Position numbers and translations under genes: made by a program
Notes under the pieces: generated by a model
The model's database searches: none
Seen by the model: the letters and a program-made list of their open reading frames with translations, nothing else
Told to the model about the DNA's origin: nothing
DNA from: CAYZZU01 sp964483105
Lineage (GTDB): Bacteria; CG2-30-53-67
Assembly (NCBI GenBank): GCA_964483105.1
Contig: CAYZZU010000009.1
Span: 20,133-84,132, forward strand
Length of the DNA: 64,000 nucleotides
Direction of reading: 5' to 3'
Part shown: positions 1-8,592 of the stretch, piece by piece
Position numbering within the stretch: the stretch's first letter is position 1
Layout of the letters: each line of letters begins with the position of its first letter

Positions 1-570
1 GTCGATAATCGCCAGAGAGGCATTCAGCCGCTTGGCAAAAGACCGAGCCCGGAGAACTCCGCCCGCGTCCGGAGAAACCACCACACAGTCTTCTCCCCTT
101 CCCCCGTTTTGGCTGAAATAATCGAGCAGGATCGGCTCCGCGTAGAGATTGTCTACGGGGATATTGAAAAATCCCTGGATCTGGCCGGCATGAAGATCCA
201 TGGTCAGAACCCGATTGGCCCCGGCGGCCGTGATCAGATCGGCCACGAGTTTAGCGGTGATCGGAACCCGGGGCAGGACCTTTCGATCCTGGCGGGCGTA
301 CCCGTAATAAGGAAGAACCGCCGTGATCCGGCGTGCCGAAGCCCGTTTCAAGGCATCGATCATGATCAGGAGTTCCATCAGGTTCCGGTTGACGGGATTG
401 CAGGTGGACTGTACCACAAACACATCCCGTCCCCGCACATTTTCATTGACCTGGACCTGGATTTCACCATCACTGAAGGTCGTTACATCCGCATCACCCA
501 GGGGAAGCTTGAGCCAATCACAAATCTCCCGCGCCAGGAGGGGATTGGAATTCCCCGAGAAGATCTTCAT
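1..570 (-). CDS. prs: Ribose-phosphate pyrophosphokinase, N-terminal part (cut by window edge)
   Basis: Makes PRPP from ribose 5-phosphate and ATP in the cytoplasm, for nucleotide, His, Trp and NAD synthesis. The translation starts MKIFSGNSNPLLAREI and continues through DVTTFSDGEIQVQVNENVRGRDVF and VQSTCNPVNRNLMELL, the well-known N-terminal half of bacterial Prs. The ATG at 570 is the natural start because homologues begin with this motif. Exactly 190 codons are present and the frame runs off the left edge, so the C-terminal PRPP-binding loop lies outside. It sits 52 bp downstream of tRNA-Gln in the same direction, a linkage common in Deltaproteobacteria. Identity is clear; the extent is partial. 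Confidence 0.95.
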   Translation of the reverse strand, partial: MKIFSGNSNPLLAREICDWLKLPLGDADVTTFSDGEIQVQVNENVRGRDVFVVQSTCNPVNRNLMELLIMIDALKRASARRITAVLPYYGYARQDRKVLPRVPITAKLVADLITAAGANRVLTMDLHAGQIQGFFNIPVDNLYAEPILLDYFSQNGGRGEDCVVVSPDAGGVLRARSFAKRLNASLAIID

Positions 571-621
571 GTCCGTTCAATCCTTTCCTTGCTTCTGTGA
601 AGAAACCTCTATCGGAAAAAT

Positions 622-695
622 TGGCTCGGGGGCAGGGATTCGAACCCCGATAGCCAGAACCAAAATCTGGAGTCCTGCCGTTGGACGACCCCCGA
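622..695 (-). tRNA. tRNA-Gln (anticodon TTG)
   Basis: Read on the minus strand this is a full 74-nt cloverleaf with an encoded CCA end at 622-624. The seven-base-pair acceptor stem starts TCGGGGG and ends CCCCCGA. The T loop has GGTTCGAATCC, and the anticodon loop TTTTGGT gives anticodon TTG (plus-strand 661-663), reading CAA glutamine codons. It lies between spoVG and prs on the same strand and is probably co-transcribed with them. Confidence 0.96.
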
Positions 696-768
696 TTCAT
701 CAGATCGATTCATGTTGCTTAGAATCCGCGTATACGGCACAGACTTCCCGTCAGGCAACCGGAGATAG

Positions 769-1056
769 TCATTTCCGATGCCCGCCGAAAACCCCGTTTC
801 TTCTCCTGGTTACATTCCGATATTCAGCGATCACCTGTTCCTGAATTCTGGCCCGGGTCTTTGTGTCCAAAGGATGCGCCGTATCCTTGTATGTTCCATC
901 CGCCAACCGGCGGCTCGGCATGGCCACAAAAACCCCCTTTCTCCCCTGAATCACCTTGAGATCCCGCACTACAAAGCAATCATCAAAGGTGATCGCCGCA
1001 TAGGCCAGAAGCATCTTGTCCGCTACGGGAAAGATGCGAATCTCCGTGATCTCCAT
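769..1056 (-). CDS. spoVG: SpoVG family RNA/DNA-binding regulator
   Basis: A 95-residue protein beginning MEITEIRIFPV, with the family's central AYAAITFDDCFVVRDLKVI strand pattern and the conserved GVFVAMPSRR segment near residues 42-51. SpoVG proteins are small nucleic-acid-binding regulators; in non-spore-formers such as this one they occur as housekeeping genes next to ispE and prs. Length matches the family. An AAGGTGGTGAG-like ribosome site precedes the ATG. It follows ispE on the same strand with a 65-bp gap and is followed by tRNA-Gln. The exact target is unknown. Confidence 0.9.
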   Translation of the reverse strand: MEITEIRIFPVADKMLLAYAAITFDDCFVVRDLKVIQGRKGVFVAMPSRRLADGTYKDTAHPLDTKTRARIQEQVIAEYRNVTRRRNGVFGGHRK

Positions 1057-1121
1057 ACAGAAAGCTCACCACCTTTCTGAGGACGGGATGGAGTGTCTCG
1101 ATGGGCGTCACACCCCGCGAT

Positions 1122-1988
1122 CTATGCCGTGATCGCCGTCAATGTGCGCACCGGACTCACCGAAAGATTTTTCTCCCCCTTCAATACCTTCAGAGCCTCA
1201 TGGGCCGCCGGCCGATCCGGGAAGATCCCGAACAGGGCGGATCCGCTTCCGGACATCAGTGAGAACAGCGCCCCCAGATCGTATAAAGACTCCTTGATCT
1301 CCTGAAGAAGGGGGAATTTCTTGAAGGTCACACTTTCCAGATCATTCTCTAAGCAAATTCCAGCGTCCTCAAAGGCAGTGACAGAGAATCTTCGCATGCT
1401 AATATGTTTATTTTTTGTTGTCAACCCTATTTTTAACCCCTGATAGACACTTCGGGTTGAAATGGGGATTCCGGGATCAACCAGGAGCACCCAGAGTGGG
1501 GGAGAAGGTGAGGGGATCCGGGTTAAAATCTCTCCGCGCCCCCTGGCCAATGCCGTTGGAGCAAAGAGGAAAAAGGGGACATCCATGCCGAGTCGCGTCG
1601 CCAGGTCCATTAATCTCCGCCGGGAAAGGTCCAGTCCCCAGAGTCGATTCAGACCGGCAAGGGTCGTCGCCGCGTCACTGCTCCCCCCACCGAGTCCGGC
1701 CCCCAGGGGAATCCTTTTATGGATCCGGATCCGGACCGAGGGAACGATGTTCATTTCCCGTGCCAGGAGATCGGCGGCCTGGTACACCAGATTTTCCTCA
1801 CCGGTCGGAAGATTCGGATGATCCGTATCGACCTGAATCCCCCTCCGGGATTTTCGGATCACGATCTCATCATAAAGAGAAACCATCTGCATAATGGTTT
1901 CAATTTCATGATACCCGTCCGTCCTTTTCCCCTGTACGACAAGTCCCAGGTTGATCTTTGCCGGGGCCTGTACCTTGACGACATTCAT
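1122..1988 (-). CDS. ispE: 4-diphosphocytidyl-2-C-methyl-D-erythritol kinase
   Basis: Phosphorylates CDP-methylerythritol in the MEP pathway to isoprenoid precursors. The protein is 288 residues, a normal length. It opens with APAKINLGL (residues 8-16), then RTDGYHEI, and carries the GHMP-kinase ATP loop PLGAGLGGGSSDAATTL at about 94-110. The C-terminal GSGSALFGIF motif of GHMP kinases is also present. Its ATG overlaps the stop of the upstream lipoprotein gene by 4 bp (1985-1988), so the two are translationally coupled. It belongs to the TPR, LolB-like, ispE, spoVG, tRNA-Gln, prs run. Confidence 0.96.
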   Translation of the reverse strand: MNVVKVQAPAKINLGLVVQGKRTDGYHEIETIMQMVSLYDEIVIRKSRRGIQVDTDHPNLPTGEENLVYQAADLLAREMNIVPSVRIRIHKRIPLGAGLGGGSSDAATTLAGLNRLWGLDLSRRRLMDLATRLGMDVPFFLFAPTALARGRGEILTRIPSPSPPLWVLLVDPGIPISTRSVYQGLKIGLTTKNKHISMRRFSVTAFEDAGICLENDLESVTFKKFPLLQEIKESLYDLGALFSLMSGSGSALFGIFPDRPAAHEALKVLKGEKNLSVSPVRTLTAITA

Positions 1989-2755
1989 GAGGGCGTACCC
2001 CTCCGGTGGACTTCCGGGAACTGGAAGGAGCGATCCTCGACAGGCCGATTCAAATGCAGGGACCTGTAACGAAGAATCAGTTCTGTTCCATCCTTCGCCC
2101 GGTAGGTAATCCGCAAGGGGACGGGGATCCCCTTCTTCTCCGTGTATTCCTCAAAAAGGAGGGACGCCGTCATCCGGCCTTCGCGATCCAGACGTTCCCA
2201 ACGGGAGACCTCACCCGAATCATCCATCCAGATTCTCTGCAGAACATGCCGATTCCGCACAATTTCAAGAACCGTCCGTTGATCTTCGATACGGCTTCGC
2301 AATCGGGTCACAGCGACATCGGAAACGGGTGGCCCCCCCAGGAGCGCCTCCAGAAATTCCGAGAAGGAGAGATTGATCCAAAGGTAGCGTTTCAGAACAT
2401 GAGAATCCACGGGAAAGGTTTTCCCGGCCGGCCGGTCCGGAGTCCAGACAACCCCCCGGCGGTTTCGGATGATCAAAAGCCATTGCATTCCTCCGAGGGG
2501 GGCATGCATCTCCAGACGAAGGGAATCGGGCATACGGATGAGAATGACGAAATCGGCCGCAAGACTCTCTTCCGGGGTCTTGATCCGGATCCGAGCCAAG
2601 CCGGTCAGGGTTCCGATCGAAGCGGCCCGCGACCGGATGCTCTGGAAAAGAGCCTGATTCCGCAACGCCTGTTCAGTCGAAAGAGGAGGGGAAACCTTCA
2701 AGGCACATCCCAAAAGGAAAAAAAGGAGAAGACAGGAGCGGCACACTCTTCGCAC
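1985..2755 (-). CDS. LolB-like / DUF4292-type outer-membrane lipoprotein
   Basis: A 256-residue protein with a lipoprotein signal: a basic start (MRRVCR), a leucine-rich stretch, and the lipobox LLGC at about residues 14-17. The mature part has a LolB-like repeating beta pattern (for example FVILIRMPDSLRLEMHAPLGG and WLLIIRNRRGVVWTP), expected for a lipid-handling fold that accepts lipoproteins at the outer membrane or holds hydrophobic ligands. Position directly before ispE matches the LolB-IspE linkage in many proteobacteria. Sequence similarity to true LolB is weak by eye, so the name is given at family level only. Confidence 0.7.
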   Translation of the reverse strand: MRRVCRSCLLLFFLLGCALKVSPPLSTEQALRNQALFQSIRSRAASIGTLTGLARIRIKTPEESLAADFVILIRMPDSLRLEMHAPLGGMQWLLIIRNRRGVVWTPDRPAGKTFPVDSHVLKRYLWINLSFSEFLEALLGGPPVSDVAVTRLRSRIEDQRTVLEIVRNRHVLQRIWMDDSGEVSRWERLDREGRMTASLLFEEYTEKKGIPVPLRITYRAKDGTELILRYRSLHLNRPVEDRSFQFPEVHRRGTPS

Positions 2756-2767
2756 GTATCTTCTCCC

Positions 2768-4498
2768 TTACGGCCTGATGGTCCCTTTTAATTTTTTCTG
2801 GAGGTCCTTGTTGTCCGGGTCGGCCTTCAACGCTTTTTTCCAGTATTCGACGGCTTTTTCCAGATTGCCAAGGGAATGATATACATCTCCCAGATGTTCG
2901 GATACGGACGGATCGTCGGGGAGATTCCGATCCGCGTCTTGAAGGTATTTCAAGGCGTCCCGGTAGCGTTCCATCTTAAAATAGACCCAACCGAGACTGT
3001 CGAGATAGTATCCATCATTCGGTTTGATCGTGAGCGCCCGCTGAATCAATCGACCGGCCTCCTTCAGGTGGATCCCCTTTTCGGCAAACATGTAGCCCAG
3101 ATAATTCAGGGCATTGCTGTGTTTCGGGTTGATTTCAATGGCCTTCCGAAAGGAGGCCACGGCATCATCGAAACGCCCCGCCTTTTCATAAATAACTCCT
3201 AACCGGAAATAGAGCCGGTCATCCTTCGGGAACCGGCGGATCGCTTCCCGGTAAACCTCGATCGACTTTCCCTCGTTCCCCAAGGCGGCATAACCCGCGC
3301 CGAGCAAATTCAGAAGATCCGCATTCTTCGGAGTGCTTTCCCGGGTCTTCTCCAGAAGGGAGACGGCCGAAGCGGGTTGCTCCGTGCGAAGATAGAGTTG
3401 GGCCAGGCGGAAGACCGTCTTCAGATTCGCGGGAGTTCTGTTCAGAATGAACTGATACTCTCTCTCCGCGAGGTTCGGTTTTTGCAATGCCTCGTATGTG
3501 ATCCCCAGATAAAAGTGAGCCTTCAGGTTCTGTGGCTGGAGGGCCAATACGATTCGAAACTCCTCCAGCGCCTGTTCCACCTTCTCCTGTTGAAGGTAGA
3601 CCAGGCCGATCCGGAAGTGGGTATCGGCATTGTTCGGTTCAAGTTCCTTGAGCTGTTCCAACTGGGTCAGCGCCCGGTCCACCTGATTCTTCTGAAGATA
3701 AAGCATACTCAGACGCTCTTTGATCTGCACCTGATGCGGATTGATTTTCAGGGCTTTCCGGTAGATCTGCATCGCTCGGTCCGGCTCTTCCTCCAGTTCA
3801 TAGACCGCTCCCAGACTCAGATAAGGGAGCATGAAATCGGGTTTCTTCCGAATGCTTTTCTCAAAGAATTTCCGGGCCTGCCGGTAGTTCTTCTGACTGG
3901 CGTAGACGCGACCGATGTAATAGTCCCCCACCTCCTGATGACCATCCAGCCGTGAAAGTTGCTGAAACAGCCGGATCGCCCGATCCGGTTTCTTCTGCTG
4001 CAGATAGAGTGTCCCGAGATAGATGTAGGCCTCCTTGTTTTCAGGGGCGAGATTCAGGACCTTTTCATAGAGTCGGACCGCGTCCTTCGTGCGTTTCTGT
4101 GCCGTATACCCCCTCGCGGTCAGCATCATCAGCGGAATCGAGTCGGGTTGTAAGGAAAGGCCCTTCTCCCCGGCCCGAAGGGCCTCCTCGAACCTTCCGT
4201 TTTTCAGATACAATGAAGCCAGGTACAATCTCAGAAGGGCGGAACCGGGATCCAACTCGCTCGCCTTCTCCATTTCAAGCAAGGCCTCCGGGTATTGGCC
4301 GTTCAAACGGTAGGCGTTGGAACGTAAAAAATGGGCATAAGCCAGCGGCGAGGCAATTCGGGTGGGTCCGGAGAGAGCGGTTCCGGGGTGTTTCGCCGTA
4401 ACGGCCGGTTCCTGCCGTACCCCCACCGGAAGGGTGGCACACCCGGTGAACAAAAGGACCCAGAGGAGAACAACCTGAACACAATGAAATAATGTCAT
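2768..4498 (-). CDS. Large TPR-repeat lipoprotein
   Basis: 576 residues. An N-terminal hydrophobic segment ends in the lipobox-like FTGC (about residues 17-20), so the mature protein is probably lipid-anchored in the periplasm or outer membrane. From about residue 50 to the end it is almost entirely tandem 34-residue tetratricopeptide repeats, recognisable by A-Y-LG-Y...A---Y-KAL-L-P spacing, for example EAYIYLGTLYLQQKKPDRAI and YYLDSLGWVYFKMERYRDA. More than a dozen units can be seen. Such proteins act as assembly scaffolds; no partner is identified. It leads the operon with the LolB-like protein and ispE, 12 bp upstream. Confidence 0.85.
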   Translation of the reverse strand: MTLFHCVQVVLLWVLLFTGCATLPVGVRQEPAVTAKHPGTALSGPTRIASPLAYAHFLRSNAYRLNGQYPEALLEMEKASELDPGSALLRLYLASLYLKNGRFEEALRAGEKGLSLQPDSIPLMMLTARGYTAQKRTKDAVRLYEKVLNLAPENKEAYIYLGTLYLQQKKPDRAIRLFQQLSRLDGHQEVGDYYIGRVYASQKNYRQARKFFEKSIRKKPDFMLPYLSLGAVYELEEEPDRAMQIYRKALKINPHQVQIKERLSMLYLQKNQVDRALTQLEQLKELEPNNADTHFRIGLVYLQQEKVEQALEEFRIVLALQPQNLKAHFYLGITYEALQKPNLAEREYQFILNRTPANLKTVFRLAQLYLRTEQPASAVSLLEKTRESTPKNADLLNLLGAGYAALGNEGKSIEVYREAIRRFPKDDRLYFRLGVIYEKAGRFDDAVASFRKAIEINPKHSNALNYLGYMFAEKGIHLKEAGRLIQRALTIKPNDGYYLDSLGWVYFKMERYRDALKYLQDADRNLPDDPSVSEHLGDVYHSLGNLEKAVEYWKKALKADPDNKDLQKKLKGTIRP

Positions 4499-4657
4499 AA
4501 AACACCTTATAAAAACATATAGTTACATTAACGCCACCTTAACTGATTTTCGAAGGGATGTCAAAAGAAAAAAAGTACTGGAATTATGATGGAAGCGGCT
4601 TTGCTTTTGATTTCGTCTTATGTTAAGTTCGTGGCAGAATTTTCGGGAGGCAAACAG

Positions 4658-5584
4658 ATGGAACCGATTATCCTGGCCGAAAACCTGGTCAAACGCTTCG
4701 GAAATGTCACGGCCGTGGACCGGATTGGTTTCACGATTTTCAAGCGGGAATGCTTCGGTTTCCTGGGCCCGAACGGGGCCGGTAAAACCAGTACCATGCG
4801 GATGCTCTACGGGTTTTCTCCGATGACGGAGGGCGTGCTGAAGATCCTGGGCATGGACCTGAAAACCTCTGCGCGAAAGATCAAAGCCCAACTCGGCGTG
4901 GTCTCCCAGGAAAACAACCTGGACACGGACCTGACCGTACTGGAAAATCTTCTGGTCTATTCACGGTACTTCAACATTCCGAAAAAAGAGGCCCGGCGCA
5001 GAGCCCTGGAACTGATGCAATTCATGCAACTGGAAGAAAAGACTCACAGCCGCGTGGAGGATCTTTCGGGTGGGATGAAACGTCGGCTGGTTCTGGCGAG
5101 GGCACTGATCAACTCACCCCGGATTCTCCTCCTGGATGAACCGACCGCGGGTCTCGACCCGCAAGCCCGGCACATGATCTGGCAAAGGCTTCGTTCACTG
5201 AAACAGGGAGGCGTCACCATGGTTCTGACAACACATTACATGGAAGAGGCTACCCAGCTCTGTGACCGGATCGCGGTCATGGACGGCGGCCGGATCATCA
5301 CCACCGGTTTTCCTCAAAAGATGGTACAGGAGCAGATCGGATCCCAGGTAATAGAACTCAGGATTCCTCCCGACAGAGACGCAGGGATCCTGGACGCAAT
5401 CCGGAACCTTCCCATCCAAACCGAACGGTTCGGAGACACCTTCTATTTCTACCTGCCGGACGAAACCGACCTGCTTCAGGAGTTGACTCAGCGACTGCTC
5501 GCACTGAACCACACACAGATGATCCACCGTCAGGCCTCCCTGGAAGACCTCTTCCTGCAATTGACCGGCCGGGAACTGGTGTAG
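4658..5584 (+). CDS. ABC transporter ATP-binding protein (DrrA/NodI type)
   Basis: A cytoplasmic ATPase subunit of an exporter. Starting at the ATG with a GGGAGG ribosome site (4645-4650) gives 308 residues beginning MEPIILAENLVKRFG. Walker A is GPNGAGKT at residues 37-44, the Q-loop SQENNLD follows, the signature is LSGGMKRR near 140, and Walker B ILLLDEPTAGLDP near 158. The C-terminal extension (about 220-308) is typical of DrrA/NodI-like ATPases. An upstream in-frame ATG at 4586 would add 24 residues without family support. The next gene is the matching ABC-2 permease; the exported substrate cannot be told from sequence. Confidence 0.93.
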   Translation: MEPIILAENLVKRFGNVTAVDRIGFTIFKRECFGFLGPNGAGKTSTMRMLYGFSPMTEGVLKILGMDLKTSARKIKAQLGVVSQENNLDTDLTVLENLLVYSRYFNIPKKEARRRALELMQFMQLEEKTHSRVEDLSGGMKRRLVLARALINSPRILLLDEPTAGLDPQARHMIWQRLRSLKQGGVTMVLTTHYMEEATQLCDRIAVMDGGRIITTGFPQKMVQEQIGSQVIELRIPPDRDAGILDAIRNLPIQTERFGDTFYFYLPDETDLLQELTQRLLALNHTQMIHRQASLEDLFLQLTGRELV

Positions 5585-5657
5585 AAACCAAGAGAGCCGG
5601 GGGAGGTCCGTCCCGGACGGGAAAATAAGAAACCATCCGCATCACGGAGAAGCTATT

Positions 5658-6440
5658 ATGAAAGAAATCTTCAGGGTCCCTCAACTCTCCTGGGGTTGTC
5701 TCCGGGTATGGCAACGGGACCGGGATGCCTTTATGAAATTTTACAAAGTCGGCCTTCTCGGATCCTTAGGTGACCCGATTCTCTATCTGCTTGCCATGGG
5801 TTATGGATTGGGGCGCTTTTTAAACCGGATGGAAGGAATGAGCTACGTGGAGTTTTTAGCCCCCGGCTTGGTCATCTCCTCTTCCATGTTTGCCGCATCC
5901 TTCGAATGCAGTTACGGCTCGTATCTGCGGATGATCTATCTGAAAACCTATGACGCCATTATCGCCACTCCACTTTCGATCGAAGACGTGGTGGCCGGAG
6001 ACATTCTTTGGGGAACCACGAAAGGGGTTTTTAACGGAATGATCATGTTGCTGGTCATCTTCGCGTTCGGATTGGTTGATTCGTTCTGGGCAGCCGGCAT
6101 TCCCCTGCTGATCATACTGGTTAGTTTTCTCTTTGCCTCTCTATCCATGATAGCAACAGCCTTCGTCCAAAGCTTTGAGGCCTTTAATTACTATATCACC
6201 CTCTTTCTGACCCCCATGTTTTTCTTTTCCGGAGTCTTTTTCCCACTGACACAACTCCCGAAATGGACAATCGTGGTCTCGGAATTTCTCCCCCTCACCC
6301 ACGCCGTGGAAATTTCCCGGGCACTGGTCCACGGCAAGCCGGGCTGGATGATCCTGCGGTGGGGGGTGATCCTTTCTCTTCTCGCTCTTGTCTTCTTCGG
6401 ACTCTCCATAAACCTCATCAAGAAAAGAGTCATCAAATAG
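5658..6440 (+). CDS. ABC-2 type permease (NodJ/DrrB-like)
   Basis: A 260-residue inner-membrane protein with about six hydrophobic spans and the ABC-2 family layout: an N-terminal cytoplasmic start, LGDPILYLLAMGYGLG, the EFLAPGLVISSSMF segment, and near residue 200 the motif FFFSGVFFPLTQLP ahead of the last helices. It lies 73 bp after the ATPase gene and forms its transport partner. NodJ and DrrB homologues export lipo-oligosaccharides or drugs; the cargo here is unknown. Confidence 0.92.
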   Translation: MKEIFRVPQLSWGCLRVWQRDRDAFMKFYKVGLLGSLGDPILYLLAMGYGLGRFLNRMEGMSYVEFLAPGLVISSSMFAASFECSYGSYLRMIYLKTYDAIIATPLSIEDVVAGDILWGTTKGVFNGMIMLLVIFAFGLVDSFWAAGIPLLIILVSFLFASLSMIATAFVQSFEAFNYYITLFLTPMFFFSGVFFPLTQLPKWTIVVSEFLPLTHAVEISRALVHGKPGWMILRWGVILSLLALVFFGLSINLIKKRVIK

Positions 6441-6466
6441 GGAAAGACCGATCGATTTGAAATCTC

Positions 6467-6495
6467 TTGACATCAGAAATCTCCTCTGATACGAT
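6467..6495 (+). promoter_or_regulatory. Sigma-70 type promoter for the DksA-like gene
   Basis: TTGACA at 6467-6472, a 17-bp spacer, then TACGAT at 6490-6495: near-consensus. Three ATCAGA/TCTGAT half-sites surround it (6472-6477, 6485-6490, 6504-6509), including the perfect 8-bp dyad CTCTGATA / TATCAGAG at 6484-6491 and 6503-6510 over the -10 and start region, which looks like an operator. Confidence 0.7.
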
Positions 6496-6558
6496 TTTTT
6501 GCTATCAGAGTTTGATACATCCCAATGGCAGATTGGATGATCGAAATAAGAGGCGCAA

Positions 6559-6939
6559 ATGGCGGGCATGTCAAAAAGACAAAAGACCTTTGAGAAGATC
6601 AAAAAGGACCTGCTGGAAAAAAAGAGAAGAATTCTCCTTGGAGCCAACCAGGCGATCAATAACAAACTCGGAGGACAGAACCAGAACCTGCCTGACCTCG
6701 GAGATCAGGCTTCGATGGAAATCGATAACAACTTTCTTCTTCGCCTCAAGGGCCGGGAGAAAAGACTCCTGACCAAGATCGATCAGGCCCTGGAGCGCAT
6801 CGAGAACGGAACCTTTGGAATCTGTGAAGAGTGCGAGCAGGAGATCGGACTGAAGCGGCTGGAGGCCCGGCCGGTGACCACCATGTGCATTGAATGCAAA
6901 ACCGACCAGGAAGAACAGGAAAAACTGATGAAAAAATAG
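6559..6939 (+). CDS. DksA/TraR family RNA-polymerase-binding zinc-finger protein
   Basis: 126 residues with the DksA layout: an N-terminal coiled coil, the tip motif DLGDQA at residues 46-51 (the D-x-x-D-x-A signature that reaches into the polymerase secondary channel), a second helix, and a four-cysteine zinc finger C89-C92 and C110-C113 (CEEC and CIEC). Such proteins reprogram transcription, usually with ppGpp. A start at 6568 (MSKRQ) is equally possible. It has its own strong promoter and dyad upstream and is a single gene between the exporter and a minus-strand gene. Family certain; whether it is the main DksA of the cell is not. Confidence 0.9.
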   Translation: MAGMSKRQKTFEKIKKDLLEKKRRILLGANQAINNKLGGQNQNLPDLGDQASMEIDNNFLLRLKGREKRLLTKIDQALERIENGTFGICEECEQEIGLKRLEARPVTTMCIECKTDQEEQEKLMKK

Positions 6940-7052
6940 GGCCGGCCTTCCGGTTCTATCCTGTTGATCTCCCTCCTCCTTTCCAGAGCATTACTTCCGC
7001 AATCCATCAAGTCGTCCCCCGTTGCGGCCGGCATTTCTCCTGGAAGTTCTTC

Positions 7053-7835
7053 TTACCTTCCCATACTGCTCTTGATCCGCGCGCCCCAGGCGGCGCCGAC
7101 GGCACCGACAAACTGTGGTTCATCCGGGATGACGAGGACCTGGTGGATCCGTTCCTCGAGGGCCTCCACCACCCCTCTGTTTTGTGCCACTCCGCCGGTC
7201 ATGGTGACCGGAGAAGAGTAGGAAACCCGCTTCAAAAGAGCTTGCGTCCTTTCCGCCACGGAAGCCTGCAGACCGCACACGATCCTCTGGACGGAACAAC
7301 CTTCGGCAAGGAGTGAAATGACTTCCGATTCGGCGAAAACGGTGCAAAGGCTGCTGATGGTTGCGGAATTCGCCGCATCGTGTCGAATCCCGCCCATAGC
7401 GAAAAGATCCATCTCGAGTGCCCTCGCCATCACCTCAAGAAACCGGCCCGTTCCCGCGGCACATCGATCGTTCATGGCGAAATCGACGACCCCGCCGGAT
7501 TCGTTCAGAAGGATCACCTTGCTGTCCTGCCCGCCGATGTCAATCACGGTCCGAGTCCCCGGAACGAGAAGAGAAGCGCCACGGGCATGGCAGGTAATCT
7601 CGCTCAGGTAATCAGCGTGCGGAACCCTTCTTCGTCCGTACCCCGTGGAAACAATATGGGTAATCTCCTCCCGGGTGACGGCTCCCACTTTCAGGCAGGA
7701 TGATAAAACCTCATCCGCCGCGCTCTCTCCCCGCGTACCGGTATCGGTGATCGCCCGCGCGAGAATCGTCCCTTCCCCCGTGAGGATCACAGCCTTGGTA
7801 GTTCTAGACCCGACATCAACACCTGCAAACAGCAT
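7053..7835 (-). CDS. 2-hydroxyacyl-CoA dehydratase activator-type ATPase (BadF/HgdC family)
   Basis: 260 residues with the ASKHA ATPase phosphate-1 motif FAGVDVGSRTTKAV at residues 3-16, the second motif VIDIGGQDSKVI near 98-109, and the two cysteines that bridge a dimer-shared [4Fe-4S] cluster in this family: C125 (NDRCAAGTGRF) and C164 (SSLCTVFAESE). Activators of this type use ATP to inject a low-potential electron into 2-hydroxyacyl-CoA dehydratases or benzoyl-CoA reductases. Full length for the family. No dehydratase or reductase subunit lies nearby, so its partner must be encoded elsewhere or is a different protein. Cytoplasmic and oxygen-sensitive, consistent with an anaerobe. Confidence 0.88.
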   Translation of the reverse strand: MLFAGVDVGSRTTKAVILTGEGTILARAITDTGTRGESAADEVLSSCLKVGAVTREEITHIVSTGYGRRRVPHADYLSEITCHARGASLLVPGTRTVIDIGGQDSKVILLNESGGVVDFAMNDRCAAGTGRFLEVMARALEMDLFAMGGIRHDAANSATISSLCTVFAESEVISLLAEGCSVQRIVCGLQASVAERTQALLKRVSYSSPVTMTGGVAQNRGVVEALEERIHQVLVIPDEPQFVGAVGAAWGARIKSSMGR

Positions 7836-7914
7836 ATAATATCCTGATTATGAAGGGATTTTTTCATTCCGGAACCTTATCACGAAACCAGCCTGTTTTC
7901 AAGAGTTTCCTTTC

Positions 7915-7944
7915 TTGACACCCTTTCTGCAATTACGCTATACT
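7915..7944 (+). promoter_or_regulatory. Sigma-70 type promoter upstream of the HAMP protein
   Basis: TTGACA at 7915-7920 and TATACT at 7939-7944 with an 18-bp spacer, ending 31 bp before the ATG at 7976. Confidence 0.65.
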
Positions 7945-7975
7945 GTAATTCAAGGTGATCTGAACGGGCTGAAAA

Positions 7976-8542
7976 ATGGAAAAAACCAAATTCAAGAAGC
8001 AGCGCTATTTCATTGAACGCGACCTTTTCTTTCAAACCCTGACGCTTCTCCTCACCGTCCTCCTGGGCGGCTTTCTCCTGCTCCTCCTCTCCAAAACAAT
8101 CAGCAGTTACGTGGACTCTTCCATTCTCTTCCTGATGCTCTTTGTCGGGTATTTCCTGCTGATCATCTTCTTCGCCTGGTCCCTTTCCAAGAAATTTATC
8201 GGTCCCTTCAGCCGATTGAAGATCAACATGAAAGATATCTCCCAGGGAGATTTAACCCTTCGGTTGACGATCCGGGACGGAGATGATATCCGGATTAAAA
8301 GCTTTGTGGAAGAGGCCAATCGGATGGTAGTCACTTTCAATAACTGTCTGCAGAAGGTCAAAACCCCTTGCCGGGAGATGGAGAATATCGCGGGGAATCT
8401 TCTCCGGAACCTGGAAACGCACGATGAATTGTCACGGGAGGAATGCCTGGAATTCCTGCAGGATCTCCAGGAAAGATCCAGGACGGTTCTCCAGTCCCTT
8501 GAACGCTTTAAAACCAACAATCGGACCTCCCCGTACAGTTGA
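7976..8542 (+). CDS. Membrane protein with two TM helices and a HAMP domain, no output domain
   Basis: 188 residues. Two hydrophobic helices lie at about 18-42 and 51-72, separated by a very short loop (SSYVDSS), so there is almost no periplasmic sensor. A HAMP-like segment follows (GPFSRLKINMKDISQGDLTLRLTIRDGDDI, about 78-106), then a helical, acidic tail of about 80 residues that matches neither a kinase, methyl-accepting nor cyclase domain. It may transmit a membrane or partner-derived signal to another protein. It has its own promoter and stands 50 bp before glnE. No family name is offered. Confidence 0.7.
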   Translation: MEKTKFKKQRYFIERDLFFQTLTLLLTVLLGGFLLLLLSKTISSYVDSSILFLMLFVGYFLLIIFFAWSLSKKFIGPFSRLKINMKDISQGDLTLRLTIRDGDDIRIKSFVEEANRMVVTFNNCLQKVKTPCREMENIAGNLLRNLETHDELSREECLEFLQDLQERSRTVLQSLERFKTNNRTSPYS

Positions 8543-8592
8543 TCCGTCTTGAAAGCGGTCCTTCGGCCTTTGAGACGACTCTTCCATGATGA

